Origin: Costus lasius
Lineage: Eukaryota; Streptophyta; Magnoliopsida; Zingiberales; Costaceae
Reading direction: 5' to 3'
Length of the DNA stretch: 64,000 nt
Assembly (NCBI GenBank): GCA_027563935.2
Contig: CM050454.1
Coordinates: 23,433,501-23,497,500 of the forward strand
Shown here: piece after piece, positions 46,921-58,970 of the stretch
Position numbering within the stretch: the stretch's first letter is position 1
Layout of the letters: every line of letters begins with the position of its first letter
The notes under the pieces: generated by a model
Told to the model about the DNA's origin: nothing
Seen by the model: the letters and a program-made list of their open reading frames with translations, nothing else
Databases searched by the model: none
Program-made: the position numbers and the translations under genes

Positions 46921-47467
46921 CGCCCTTGCTCCTAGCACTCGCCCCTCTTCTTGTGTTCACGCCTTCAAGGATTGATCACACACAAGAGGGCTCGGCTAGG
47001 TGCTCTTTTATAGGGCAAGAGGCGGTTTATGAAAGGCTAGGATCAAGACAAGTGGGCGGCTAGGATGAGAAGGTTTGAGACAAGGAAAGTCTCCAAGACA
47101 TTTCCATAATTCTCATTCAACCATTCCTTTTAGAGCCCATGTCTTTCTTTGTGCGCCAAGGCCTTGCCTTGTGCCCCAAGTAATGCCATAGAGGCATTCA
47201 TACCATAAGGGATTAAGGGGTAGGCGCCAATTGCTTCCTTATGAAGCAAATTGCTCCACTTCTCCCCATTATGCCCATAGGCGCCTAGGGGAGAAGATTT
47301 GTCCCCATTATACCCTTTTAGCCTTTCTTCTCTTCATGACAACTTATTATTGGGCCTCATTGGATAATGAGCTAGCCCAAACTTCATTACATGGGTTGAT
47401 TAAGCCCTTGGATCCAATCCAATGCAACCCTAATCCAAATGTGACCAACCATGGTCAACTATGGGTC
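46921..47467 (-). repeat. Family-2 LTR X, part 2
   Basis: Continues X after E. Contains TATAAAAG on the minus strand (47012-47005), aligned with the TATA box of LTR I, and the block shared with Y and S (TTGGGCCTCATTGGATAATG). It is cut by the start of LTR Y at 47468; GGGTC (47463-47467) may be Y's target site. Confidence 0.8.
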
Positions 47468-49704
47468 TGTTAGGGAATGTCGGGTGTAATTTAAAATTTT
47501 GCAGTCCCAGGACGCAGCGGAAGAAGCATTACACCCGAAACACATTCCTTTCCCAAGGATCCATGCGAGTGAGTATACACAAGGATGTGATAGAGATGTA
47601 CCTCTTTTGCTTGTCTAGATGTCGAAGCCATGTTGAAGGCGCCCATGTGTTCGCCCTCTACAAGTATCCACGCGTGGACTCCTTGATCGTTGCTCCCTTC
47701 CACGCTTGGTGCTAGCCTCGGGAAGAGAATCAAGCCTTCACTCCACTTGCGCCACCTTCAAGAGAAGTTACGCCAAGGAGGGAATAGGGAAGATGCCGCC
47801 AAGAACTTCCCTCTTCTTCTTTTGCTTGCGCCACCTTCAAGCAAGATGCGCCAATGGCTATGAGAGGGAGAGAGCTTGCGACAATAGAAGGAGAAGCCAC
47901 CAAGCCCAATTTCTCTTTGCACCAAGAAGAGGAGAAGAAGAAAGGATGTCTTTCGGCCACTTGGAAGAAGGGTTGCGCCAAGCCTTTGTTGTTGTCACCC
48001 TTTGCCCTTGCTCACGCCTCTCTATGTATGTTCACGCCTCCTGGAAGTTGAACATTGGAAGGGGCGGTAAGGGGTCCTATAAATAGGACAAGAGGCGGCA
48101 AGGATAATGGCTAGGATCATCCCAAGTGGGCGGCTAGGATAAAGGAGTCTTGAGGTAAGGAAAGTCTCCAAGACTTTACCATAAACCTCATTCAACCTAT
48201 CCTAATTTGCCCAATGACCATATTAGCCTAAGACATGCCTTAGAGGCATTCTTTCCATCCAAGGAGAAGGGCTAGGCGCAACATGAAGAATTCGGCTAGG
48301 ACAAGGGTTTGGGTGCATGTAGGGTTCATAAGGAAAGTCTCCAAGACTTTACCATAAACATCTCCCTACTTCTCATATGCGCCCAAGCTCTTTCCAAAAG
48401 AGTCCTCAAGCCATATCAGCCCCAAGACTTGCCTTAGAGGCAAGTATTCCATCCAAGGAAGAAGGGCTAGGCGCCCTTTACTTCCATAATGAAGCAAAGG
48501 CGCCTCCCTCACCCCATTATGCCCCTAGGCGCCAATGGGGTGAGATTTCTCCCCATTATACCCTTTTAAGCCAATTCCTCTTCATGACAACTAATTATTG
48601 GGCCTCATTGGATAATGAGCTAGCCCAAACTTCATGGCATGGGTTGATTAAGCCATTGGATCTAATCCAATGCAACCCTAATCCAAATGTGACCAATCTA
48701 GGTCAATATCGGGTCAACCTGCCAAAAATGAAGTTTGGCTCTAATAACTTTCTTCCAACTTATCAGGCCCATTGGCGCTGATGAAATCTTCCAAATTGAT
48801 CCAAGTTATCCAATAACTTGATCATAAGGCTTCTGATTAAAGCAACGTCAAGAGTCTATTGCGTGTGACCCCGTAGGATCCATATGACGATGGCAATGAT
48901 GTAAATATCATAAGTAGTGAGGGGTATCTAGCAACACATCACTACTACCCATGTCATAGGACTTAAGTCATTATGGCAACAACTCCTAACAAGCAACAAG
49001 GATTCCTATTTCATTACAGATCCCTTTGCCTAAGCTGATATCCTGCCATTGGATTAGTCTCAAGTTTATTATCCAATGCATTGGTCATGACTCAACAAGT
49101 GTGGCCACACTCTCCTGTCATGCACCAATAAGGTGGGGCGCCCCGAGGTGGATATCATGCTTCCTCAGAAGGAAGGGGCAAATCCTACTATTGGTCATCC
49201 ATGTCTCTATGTGAGTTATGACATGCCCAATGACAGTCGTTTTGGTCTCCCAATTACGGTGAGACGTAAGACTGTATTAAAGCATACCCATCATCAAGTC
49301 TAGACATGAATACCTCAAGTCTAAGGATCAATGCAAAACCTCTTGCATGTGAGATTGACTTGTTGACTAGACAAGTCAATCCTCACGGTGGATCACTCTA
49401 GTGCATCCAATGCACCTGTATGTCTGCGTTACTGTGCCCTGCACCTAACCAGCCCATACACCAGTCTCACATGTACCAAAGCTATCCCATATCTGCTAAG
49501 GTACCTTGTCTGGGGATAGCTTATGAGAATGGATCCAATCCAAACTCCTGGGACATTATTTATGCAACTCAATACATCAACGCAGGTAGAGAAGTCTGCA
49601 TAATAATGACCATGCCTATATAAAGAGTAATAGTTCTATCAAAGTACATTCAACCAATGCCTGACCATGTGTATACATTGGTCTTTAGGGCATATACACC
49701 AACA
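47468..49704 (-). repeat. 3' LTR of element Y
   Basis: 2237 bp, TGTTGGTGTATATGCCC at 49704 to ..CATTCCCTAACA at 47468 (minus). Very similar to solo LTR S (53650-55905). Longer than LTR I partly because a segment of 175-197 bp is duplicated in tandem (first unit near 48153, second near 48328). TATA-like TATTTATAG lies near 48084-48076. Confidence 0.9.
48153..48525. repeat. Tandem duplication inside LTR Y
   Basis: The words AAGGAAAGTCTCCAAGACTT (near 48156 and 48330) and CCTTAGAGGCA..GGGCTAGGCGC (near 48238 and 48435) recur in order. The same duplication exists in solo LTR S (near 54355 and 54535) and defines the Y/S subtype. Confidence 0.75.
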
Positions 49705-52427
49705 ATCTCCCACTTGCACTAAGACCAAGGGTAACTGATGTTTAGTCAGTTCCAATGTCTCTAGTATGACCCATTTAGCTTCCGCTGCGCCAGAGGCTAG
49801 GTCAGTGGGTTTTTCCAGATTGCTATCTGTGTTTATTTTATCAAATTTGATCATCATCCTTATCCATGATCTCTAAGATCAGATGATATGCTGCAGTACA
49901 TACTTGAGCATTAAGTTCCTTCTCTCATGCTATGGTCCCAGTAAGGACTACACTGGACCATTAAGCACAATGAACTAGATCAAGTTCAAATGAATGTAGC
50001 TGCCTCCTTGGCTGCCACAAGGAGCTGCAATGTACTCAGCCTTATTTGTAGAACCTTGCCACTTTGGTTTGTATAATGCTTTTTCAGCACACAACACCAT
50101 AACAAGTCAAAACGCAACTCCTGGCTGTGATCAATAGTCACTAGACTGGAATGAAGTGTCAGTGTACCCCTGTACACAAAATTCTTTCCTATCTATCATA
50201 GACTAGACTCCAATCCTTTATACTTCCCAAGTATATATATAAGGATCGCTTTCACAGCTATCTAGTGTTAAACACTAGAATCTGATTGAAACTTGCTGGC
50301 TATGCTCCAAGCATTTGCCACAAGTGGTCTTGAGTATATTATTCAAAACATGATCCATCCTACATACCAAATATCAGGATTTCAGACCCTTGTTATTACT
50401 TTCCAGCTGTGCCACAGGACATAACATCTTTGAGAGACTCAGACCATATCTTCCTGGAAGGTATCAATATTTGGAATCATCCAATATAAACCTCTCCAGA
50501 AATTCTTGGATGAATATAGATTGACTAAAGGGCAATGACTTTCTTGGATCTCTATTTATAGATCCTCATGCCTAGGATGCAGGCGTCATTCCCTAGATCA
50601 TTCTCCTCGAAACACATATTAAACCTTTTCTTCACCATGTGAAGTGCTGAGATGTCATTCCATGTGAGGAGAATATCATCAATCATCTAGACAAGAAATA
50701 CAATTAAGGTGCTCCCACTGATCTTCTTGTAAACACAGGCTATTTCAAACATGCTTGCATAACATCATGTATATCTATATGGCCTTGATATGAAAACCTT
50801 CTGGCTATTTCCTTATAGATATCTTTTCAGATGTCCATGCAAGAAAAGTAGTTATCATAACAAGATGCCATAATTGATCATGCAATTATAACAAGCAGAT
50901 CCCTAATGGACTTAAAGCTTAGCTATTGGTGAAAATTTCATTATTATCCACCCAGTGGATTTGCCTGAAATTATTGTTCACTAGCTTGTCCTTTAAGGTA
51001 ACTATGTTACCTTCCATGTCTATCTTCCTAGAAGATTTATTGTAGCCTGTGGGAATTACCCCTTTTGGCAGCTCATCCAAGTCCCAGACTTGATTAGCAG
51101 ACATGGAGTCCATTATGGTTCTTATGGCCCTTAGCCATTTCTTGGAATCTGGTCCATCGACCGCTTCCATTTCCTCATAAGTCTTAGGTTCATGCTTGAT
51201 GAAAAATTCATCATGCCCAGCATATCGAATCGATCCAGACTTATGTTATTCCTGTGTTACTTGAACCTCAGGTTGACTTTCAACCTGTATGTGAGATTTT
51301 GCTCTCCATGTGTGTCTAATTATATTGTGGTTGATTCTGGATCTTGTCCAAATCAAATCTACTCCCACTAGCTTCTTTCAAAAGAAATACTTTCTCAAGA
51401 GAGACAGCAGTTTGAGCAACAAATATTTTGTTCTCCATGGGATAGAATTAGCACTCTATAGTGCACCACAAATACATACTTTTGAATCATGCATATTACA
51501 TTCCCAATTCTATTGAAGAAATGGGATATTTGCAGTTTGCAACTCAAAAGCTAACTTAGACCTTTTCTTACGGAGCAACAGTACATCTGTTTGCATGGCA
51601 TCACAGTAGTATATTTGCATGACTATTCAAAGATGGAACCACATCCAATGTGTTCCTTTTTCTTTCTTTGAAATTCACCACACAGTGGTCTACTAAGAAA
51701 GCTGTGAGATCACTCCACACTTCTTAGGACAGTCATCAATTTTTTTCACTAATCATCTTGATCCAATCAAGGTGCTTTAATAGATCCTTCAATTTGACTC
51801 AATACTTCATTTGTGAACCTTTGGATTTTTCCAAAGTTCTTGGGTTGCGTAAGGCATACCCATACCTAATGAAGTATATATAACTCCTCTTAGTACTAGT
51901 TTACATGGGTCCACTCACATTGCTGTGTAATAGATCCAACAAGTCACTACTCCTTCTACCCTTTACGGTGAAGGCAGCATCTGTCACATTGTTCCTTTGA
52001 ACTAGGCTCACATGTATCATAATCCTGAAAGGATAATGATCCCAATAGTCCATGGACCTTCGGATGTGACCATTGTTCTATGGTTCAAGAGACAATGCTA
52101 TAAGAGGAAGTTTATTGAATCATTAGATCTGATCTTGTGTCACATATAGAACCACAAACTATTGTCAATTGTATCACTTCAATAGAACATCTCAGATTAA
52201 AGAAAAATATTATTTATTATTTCAAACTGAAGTCCTTTCCAAAAGGAATGATGTTCTAATACATAAGCTGATACAATAATAGCAAAGTTCTATATAAAGT
52301 TTTCAAGGCAGTGAGATGATGTCAACAGCAGCATCCAATGCTCCGTCCCTGACCCGAGAGTCAATCCCATCAAGCCTCTTCGTCCTACTTCTTTTGAGCT
52401 CCTGCACATGTAAAACATATGTGAGCC
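49705..52427 (-). pseudogene. pol remnants of element Y
   Basis: Only islands are readable. The RT entry (51170-50919) has AVDGPDSKKWLRAIRTIMDS followed by MSANQVWDLDELPKG. Integrase-like words appear near 51700-52000 and RNase H-like words near 49750-50180. Stops and length changes occur throughout, YVDD is not readable, and parts are deleted. It cannot encode an enzyme. Confidence 0.8.
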
Positions 52428-52970
52428 TCACATACGGTACCCAGTACCCATGAATAAGAAGTAGACAAAAGACCTCGGTAACACAATACCTGAAGCGGAT
52501 GGATTACATCCCTTCTTCTTTGCCATGCTCTTCTTGGCCATCAATCCTCTTCGAAATACCCATGCATTCCCAGTCTTCCGAAGTATTAGCTTCGAAGATA
52601 CATAACCATGGTCTTTCTCAGATTCAGGCACACATTCTGAAGATCCAACAGAACTCTCCTGATCATTGTCTATAGAGCATGGTGTGAAGAGACCTTTGAG
52701 ATGTATGATTAGATCATAGATCCCCATCTCATCACATTCAACCTTGACCTCCGGGGTCATGCACTCTAAGACAAGAGCAGTGTACTGTTCGTTATCTTCA
52801 CAATGTTCAAGATAGACATTCCACTCCCAGTCATTAGTGAAATACACACTGGGCTGGGATGGAGGTCTTTCAAGAAGATGCACCTTATGTTCTTGTTCCA
52901 GTATCTTGGACAAAGTCTTGAACCATTTTGTCCAATTTGTCCCATCCAGTTTATGTTTATAATGTTTCAA
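52428..52970 (-). pseudogene. gag remnant of element Y
   Basis: An open frame of about 180 codons begins KHYKHKLDGTNWTKWFKTL and continues ILEQEHKVHLLERPPSQPS, recognisably a copia gag N-terminus but diverged from both families. It then jumps to a sequence near the gag-protease boundary (GCNPSASGIVLPRS); the CCHC knuckle is missing. The open frame may persist by chance. Confidence 0.7.
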
Positions 52971-53390
52971 TCTTAGATCAGGAGATGCCTTCTACAATAA
53001 GCAAATAAGTAAAATAAGTACTATGATAAAGCATTTAACAAGGACTTTAAAGTAAATGCTATGCTCCCACTTTTTTCAATACAAGTTGAGAACTCTCTAA
53101 CTCAACATGGAAATAAGTGAGTAGGATCCTAATTTCACATAAGGTCTCCGCGACTGACGAGGGTGAGTTGAGATGCACAGAGAGTCTCATGCTTCCTTAG
53201 GTAGGCATGCCAGCCAATTGTGCCATGCACAATTCCTCTTAGTTAAGACAGACTAGGCGCCCTGTGTCCAGCGAGGGCTGGATACAACACAAAACCCTAT
53301 CCTCTTAACAGTTGCCTCTAGTAATTCATCATGTCAATGACAAATGAAAAACTAGTCAAGTCTGGTCCTAACCGTTATGCCCAGGGCCAA
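52971..53390 (-). other. Partial leader of element Y
   Basis: Retains hairpin 3 (53182-53146: CTCTGTG/CGCGGAG, upper ACTCAC/GTCAGT with one mismatch) and hairpin 2 (53293-53261: lower TTTGTG/CACAGG with wobble, bulge TTGTA, upper TCCAGC/GCTGGA). Hairpin 1 and the primer site are lost at the junction with G. Confidence 0.65.
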
Positions 53391-53649
53391 CAAGTGAAGT
53401 GGAACATCTCCCTAAGGCTTTGATCTTCTTCCCGAGGCTAGCACCGGGCGTGGAAGAAGAGAACTCAAGAGATCCGTGTGTGTGAGACTACAGAGGGCGC
53501 ACACTTGGGCGCCTACATCAGCATCACTCCAAATTGCTCTTAAGGTATTTCCTAACTCATCGTGTCGACTCTCTTGCTTGCGATCTTCACTGGGTTTTTG
53601 GGACCGGCCTGTTTCGGGGATATTCTTCTGCTGCGTAATATGTATGTCT
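53391..53649 (+). repeat. 5' LTR remnant of G (part 1)
   Basis: Starts at CAAGTGAAGTGG.. and matches the last 300 bases of LTRs X and I (CTCATCGTGTCGACTCTC, GGACCGGCCTGTTT). It ends with TGTCT (53645-53649), the target site of solo LTR S. A donor-like TTAAG|GTATTTCC is near 53544. Confidence 0.88.
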
Positions 53650-55905
53650 TGTTAGGGAATGCCGGGTGTAATTTAAAATTTTGCAGTCCCAGGACGCAGC
53701 GGAAGAAGCATTACACCCGAAACACATTCCAGTCCCAAGGATCCATGCGAGAGAGAAGACACAAGGATGTGTTAGAGATGTACCTCTTTTGCTTGTCTAG
53801 ATGTCGAAGCCATGTTGAAGGCGCCCAAGTGTTCGTCCTCTACAAGTATCCACGCGTCGACTCCTTGATTGTTGCTCCCTTCCACGTTTGGTGCTAGCCT
53901 CGGGAAGAGAATCAAGCCTTATGGTATCTTCACTTCTCTTGCGCCACCTCCAAGATGAAAGCGCCAAGAGGAGATGAGGAGGAAGATGATGCCGCCAAGT
54001 TGCTTCCTTCTTCTTCTTTGCTTGCGCCACCTTCAAGCAAGGTGCGCCTATGGCCAAGGAAGGGAGAGAGCTTGTGGCAAGGAGATGCCACCAAGCACTA
54101 AGAGTCCTTGCGCCAAGAAGAGAGGGAGAGGAAGAACTTGCGGTTCCAAGGAAGAAGTTTGCGCCAAGCCTTATTTACTCTCGCCCCTTGCACTCCAAGT
54201 CTCTCCAAGAGATATGTCACCCCTCCTAGATGTTGTCCACACGAATCAACCTTTTAGTGGGGCGACAAGGGTCCTATTAATAGGACAAGAGGCGGTTAGG
54301 GCAATGGCTAGGATCATGCCAAGTGGGCGGCTAGGATAAAGGAGTCTTGAGGTAAGGAAAGTCTCCAAGACTTTACCATAAACCTCATTCAACCTATCCT
54401 AATTTGCCCAATGGTCATATCAGCCTAAGACATGCCTTAGAGGCATTCTTTCCATCCAAGGAGAAGGGCTAGGCGCAACATGCATTAGGAATTCGGCTAG
54501 GGTGGTGTCTTGGGAGAAACTAGGGTTTGAGGTAAGGTAAGTCTCCAAGACATTACCATATACCTCTTTCCTATATCCATATGCGCCTAGGAACCTCCCA
54601 TAAAAGTTCTTAAGCCATATCAGCCCCAAGACTTGCCTTAGAGGCAAGCATTCCATTCAAGGAAGAAGGGCTAGGCGCTCTTTACTTCCATAATGAAGCA
54701 AAGGCGCCTCCCTCACCCCATTATGCCCCTAGGCGCCAATGGGGTGAGATTTCTCCCCATTATACCCTTTTAAGCCAATTTCTCTTCATGACAACTAATT
54801 ATTGGGCCTCATTGGATAATGAGCTAGCCCAAACTTCATGGCATAGGTTGATTAAGCCATTGGATCTAATCCAATGCAACCCTAATCCAAATGTGACCAA
54901 TCTAGGTCAATTTCGGGTCAACCTGCCAAAAATGAAGTTTGGCTCTAATAATTTTCTTCCAACTCATCAGGCCCATTGGCGCTGATGAAATCTTCCAAAT
55001 TGATCCAAGTTATCCAATAACTTGATCATAAGACTTCTGATTAAAACAACGTCAAGAGTCTATTGCGTGTGACCCCGTAGGATCCATATGACGATGGTAA
55101 TGATGTAAACATCATAAGTAGTGAGGGGTATCTAGCAACACATCACTACTACCCATGTCATAGGACTTAAGTCATTATGGCAACAACTCCTAACAAGCAA
55201 CGAGGATTCCTATTGCATCACAGATCCCTTTGCCTAAGCTGATATCCTACCATTGGATTAGTCTCAAGTTTATTCTCCAATGCTTTGGTCATGACTCAAC
55301 AAGTGTGGCCACACTTTCCTGTCATGCACCAATAAGGTGGGGCACCCCGAGTGGATATCATGCTTCCAATAAGGAAGGGGCAAATCCTACTATTGGTCAT
55401 CCATGTCTCTACATGACTTATGACATGCCCAATGACAGTTGTTTTGATCTCCCAATTACGGAGAGACGTAAAACTGTATTAAAGCATACCCATCATCAAG
55501 TCTAGACATGAATACCTCAAGTCTAAGGATCAATGCAAACCTCTTGCATGTGAGATTGACTTGTTGACTAGACAAGTCAATCCTCACGGAGGATCACTCC
55601 AGTGCATCCAATGCACCTGTATGTCTGCGTTACTGTGCCCCGCACCTAACCAGCCCATACACAAGTCTCACATGTACCAAAGCTGTCCCATATCTGCTAA
55701 GGTACCTTGTCTGGGGATAGCTTATGAGAATGGATCCAATCCAAACTCCTGGGACATTATTTATGCAACTCAATACATCAACGCAGGTAGAGAAGTCTGC
55801 ATAATAACGACCATGGCTATATAAAGAGTAATAGTTCTATCAAAGTACATTCAACCAATGCCTGACGATGTCCATACATTGGTCTTTAGGGCATATACAC
55901 CAACA
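53650..55905 (-). mobile_element. Solo LTR S (Y subtype) in the 5' LTR of G
   Basis: 2256 bp from TGTTAGGG at 53650 to ..CACCAACA at 55905, flanked on both sides by TGTCT (53645-53649 and 55906-55910). No internal sequence remains, so LTR-LTR recombination removed it. Without the insert and one TGTCT the host LTR reads through GTATGTCTATGACTCTG, as LTR X does (one base differs). Confidence 0.95.
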
Positions 55906-55910
55906 TGTCT

Positions 55911-55952
55911 ATGACTCTGAAAATTGTAAAATGTCCTCGGGGTTTCCCAACA
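55911..55952 (+). repeat. 5' LTR remnant of G (part 2)
   Basis: Last 42 bases of the LTR, ending GGGGTTTCCCAACA, immediately before the primer site. Confidence 0.9.
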
Positions 55953-55953
55953 G

Positions 55954-55965
55954 TGGTATCAAAGC
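55954..55965 (+). other. Primer binding site of G
   Basis: TGGTATCAAAGC, one mismatch from the tRNA-Met-type site of elements B, C and E. Confidence 0.85.
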
Positions 55966-57584
55966 GACTTGTAAGACTCGAACGATGTTTTATGCTTTTC
56001 TTTCATGCTCACATGCCATATCTCTATTTTCGTAAATAGCATGATGCATGGCAAATGATTTTTCTAAGTAAGAAAAATTAGGGTTTCTTGTTTCTATCAT
56101 CCTCTCAATCTCTTTTGGATTTTTGGACTATTTTTCTTGTTTGATTTAAAGATCAAAGGCAGAACGTAATTTTGCCAAGTAGGACGGGCATTGTGTCTTC
56201 GGACTGGCCAAGTCTCTTGATCTGAAAAAATTGCCAGCCGAAAGGATCTCTGAAATCATCATGAAAAATAAATCGCAATAAACCAAAAGATTTGTGAGAA
56301 GAAGATGAGAAAAAAGAGACTAGTTTTATGAAAAAGTAAAATTTCAGATTTTATGTTTTTCATGAGCATGTAGAATTGCATGAGTAAATACCTTGATTGT
56401 GCATGATGTTGTGATCATTAGTCAAGCCCCCCTTTGCATGCCTGCGATGTATCCTCGTGAGGCCTGCGTGCCGCTTTTCTTTTTGCTTTTGACTAAGAAT
56501 AAGATTAGGGTGGCGCATGTACTTGGAACTTGGTGCAAGCCTGCTTAGTGACGCAAGTTAGGCATGGCCGAACCCTTGGGTTTGAGAGCTAGCTAACTTG
56601 GCTTCTTGCATTGTGGCGCATCCTCATTGGAGGAAGACCATGGCATTGGCCGAACCTATGGGGAACTTTAAAAGTGTACCTCTAGGGTTTGAGAGCTAAA
56701 CCATGAGAGAAGGACCTTGGAGCCAACCTTGAAGTTCAAGCTAGAGGTCGGCTAGGCTAGGTCTAGTTTTTGGGGCTTGAGTTCTAGGACAAGAGTTGAA
56801 CCTATTTCATGGCATGGATTGGTTCAATGTCTTGAATAGGATATGATCACATCATTCTTTACTGCTTTTACTATTATCTGCAGAAGCATGCCTGAAATGT
56901 TTTATCGTTATGTTATCACCATAGGATTGCATGCCTGTAATGATAGACATAAGATAAAACTGAGATGATGAGACCTTAAACAAAAACCCTCAATTAAAAT
57001 ATCAAGTCTGGTAGCCTTCTAACGTGTAGCCCTCACTAAGCTATCGATCAGTGGAGTTGTGAATTGTTTCCCACCCTCGTGGGACACACCCACTTATCAT
57101 TAGAAAGTGCGTGGTGGCAATGGTTTCCCTAGTCCAGTTTTAACCTGGGCGTGCCTTCGCAAGGAAACTCATTGGCCCTGGGCATAACGGTTAGGAATGG
57201 ACTTGACTAGAAGTTCACATGTGCTGGGCACATGGTGAAAGTCTAGAGGCATCGTTGAGAGGTAAAGGTTTCATGTTGTATCCAGCCCTCACTGGACATG
57301 AAATGCCCAGACTGTCTCGACAAGGGGAGTTGCTTGGAGCAACCGGCCGGCGTGCCCACCTTAGGAAACATGGGTTACTTTGTGCATCTCATCCCACCCT
57401 CGTGGGACGCGAAGCCTCATGTGAAATAAGGATCCCATCTCACTAGGAAGTCTTAAACTTCTCGATTGACTTTGTGGGTTGTCAATTCGAATTTAAAATA
57501 GTGGGAGCAGTGATCATTTAAAACAAGTCCAGTTTAAATGATTCAAAGTAGTACTAATCTATTCTTCTTAGGTGTTGTAGAACA
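55966..57584 (+). other. Leader of G with hairpin array
   Basis: Hairpin 1 at 57058-57088 (TGTG/CACA, upper TCCCAC/GTGGGA), hairpin 2 at 57269-57303 (TTTCATG/CATGAAA, bulge TTGTA, upper TCCAG/CTGGA), hairpin 3 at 57378-57414 (CTTTGTG/CGCGAAG, bulge CATCTCA, upper TCCCAC/GTGGGA). Acceptor-like TTCTTCTTAGGTGTTGTAG ends 5 bases before ATG. The stretch 55966-57000 shows no other recognisable feature. Confidence 0.75.
57219..57446 (+). CDS. Leader upstream ORF (element G)
   Basis: ATG-initiated 75-residue frame, MCWAHGESLEASLRG.. to ..CEIRIPSH-stop. Only its last residues resemble the family-1 upstream ORF (EIWIPSH), but position, stop site and overlap with hairpins 2 and 3 are the same. Confidence 0.4.
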   Translation: MCWAHGESLEASLRGKGFMLYPALTGHEMPRLSRQGELLGATGRRAHLRKHGLLCASHPTLVGREASCEIRIPSH

Positions 57585-58970
57585 ATGGCTACGAACACTG
57601 GCGGATTATCACTACGATCACTTCTTAATAAGGATAAGTTAGTTGGAACTAACTTTATGGACTGGCATCGGAACTTGAGGATAGTCCTCAAGCTCGAGAA
57701 GAAGCTGTATGTCCTTGAACAGCCTCTTCCTACGGCTCCTCCGCCTAATGCCCGAACGACAGACAGAGATGCTTATAGAAAGCATCAGGATGACTCTTTG
57801 GAGGTTGCATGTCTTATGCTAGCCAGCATGGCACCTGAACTGCAGGTGCAATATGAGGAGCAGAACGCTTTTCAGATGATCACTCGTCTGAAACAGATGT
57901 TCGAGTCTCAGGCTAGAACTAAGAGATTTGACACCGCCAAAGCAGTCTTTCGGTGCAAGTTGTCTGAGGGTGCACCAGTGAGACCCCATGTTCTCAAACT
58001 CATTGGGAACGTGGATCATCTCAGGAGACTGGGACACACCATAGACAACGAGCTGGTTGTGGATCTTATTTTGCATTCCCTGCCCCCTAGCTTCAGTCTG
58101 TTTATCATTAACTTCAACATGAACCGGATTGAGTGCACACAGGAGGAATTGATGAATATGCTCCAAACAGCCGAGCGAGAGATGGGTAAGACCAAACCCA
58201 ATTCTGTTCTTTTGGTCCCTGCGACCAAGAAGATAAAGAAGAAGGGTAAGGCACGTGCTAAGAGCAGTGCCAGAGGTCCTACCAAAGCACTAAAGAAAAA
58301 GGCGAAGAAGTCAAAGGACCAGAGGTGTTTTCACTGTGGCGAGCAGGGTCACTGGAGAAGGGACTGCAAGCAGCTTCAGAATGAGGAGAAGAAAGGCTTG
58401 GCCTTAACTTCTAGCTCAGGTATCTATGTTACAGAAGTCAATCTTTTTACTTCTATGTCATGGGTATTGGATACCGCATGTGGAGCTCATATTTGTACAA
58501 ATATGCAGGGGCTCAAGAAAAGTAGATCGGTGCGGCTTGGAGAGATTGACCTACGCGTTGGAAACGGGGCACAGGTTGCTGCTGTTGCTGTAGGCGTTTT
58601 GACTCTCTCCTTGCCTTCTGGACTTCAATTAGAACTAGATAATTGCTTTTGTGTACCTTCACTTACTAAGAACATTGTATCCATTCCTTGCTTAGCAAGG
58701 AAAGGATTTAAATTTGAAATAAATAAGAACTCTTGTTCATTTTCATTTGCAAATATGTTCTATGGGAAAGGTACTTTGTGAAATGGTCTATATATCTTGG
58801 ATATGGAAAGTTCTATTTGTAACATAAGTAATAAAAGGACCAAACTGAGTGGTTCAGTTGGTGCTTTCCTATGGCACTGTCGATTAGCCCATATAAACAA
58901 GAATCGCATCCAACAACTCCATGCAAATGGATTGTTAAATTCAAGTTCCTTGGAGGAATTTGATACTTGT
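57585..58970 (+). pseudogene. gag-pol of G, part 1 (gag, protease, integrase zinc)
   Basis: ATG at 57585 (ACAATGGCT), 462 codons to the H insertion. Gag opens MATNTGGLSLRSLLNKDKL and is the copy most like Angela/BARE gag. CCHC knuckle from Cys248 to Cys261 (CFHCGEQGHWRRDC); protease Asp296-Thr-Ala; integrase His residues in WHCRLAHI. One in-frame TGA at 58779-58781. The frame is cut at the codons DTC by LTR H. Confidence 0.94.

Larger units (their letters stand above)
47468..53390 (-). mobile_element. Degenerate copia element Y (family 2 subtype), 5' end lost
   Basis: On the minus strand the 3' LTR is 49704-47468. The polypurine tract (CAAGTGGGAGAT) precedes it, and pol and gag remnants and a partial leader run to 53390, where it joins the truncated 5' LTR of G. 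The internal region is about 3.7 kb, well short of the 5.7-6 kb in B, C and E. Confidence 0.85.

Noticed and set aside
47706..48086. 126-residue frame in LTR Y and a similar one at 53974-54339 in S
   Set aside because: The two differ by frame changes and lie in U5-like purine-rich sequence. No support for a protein.
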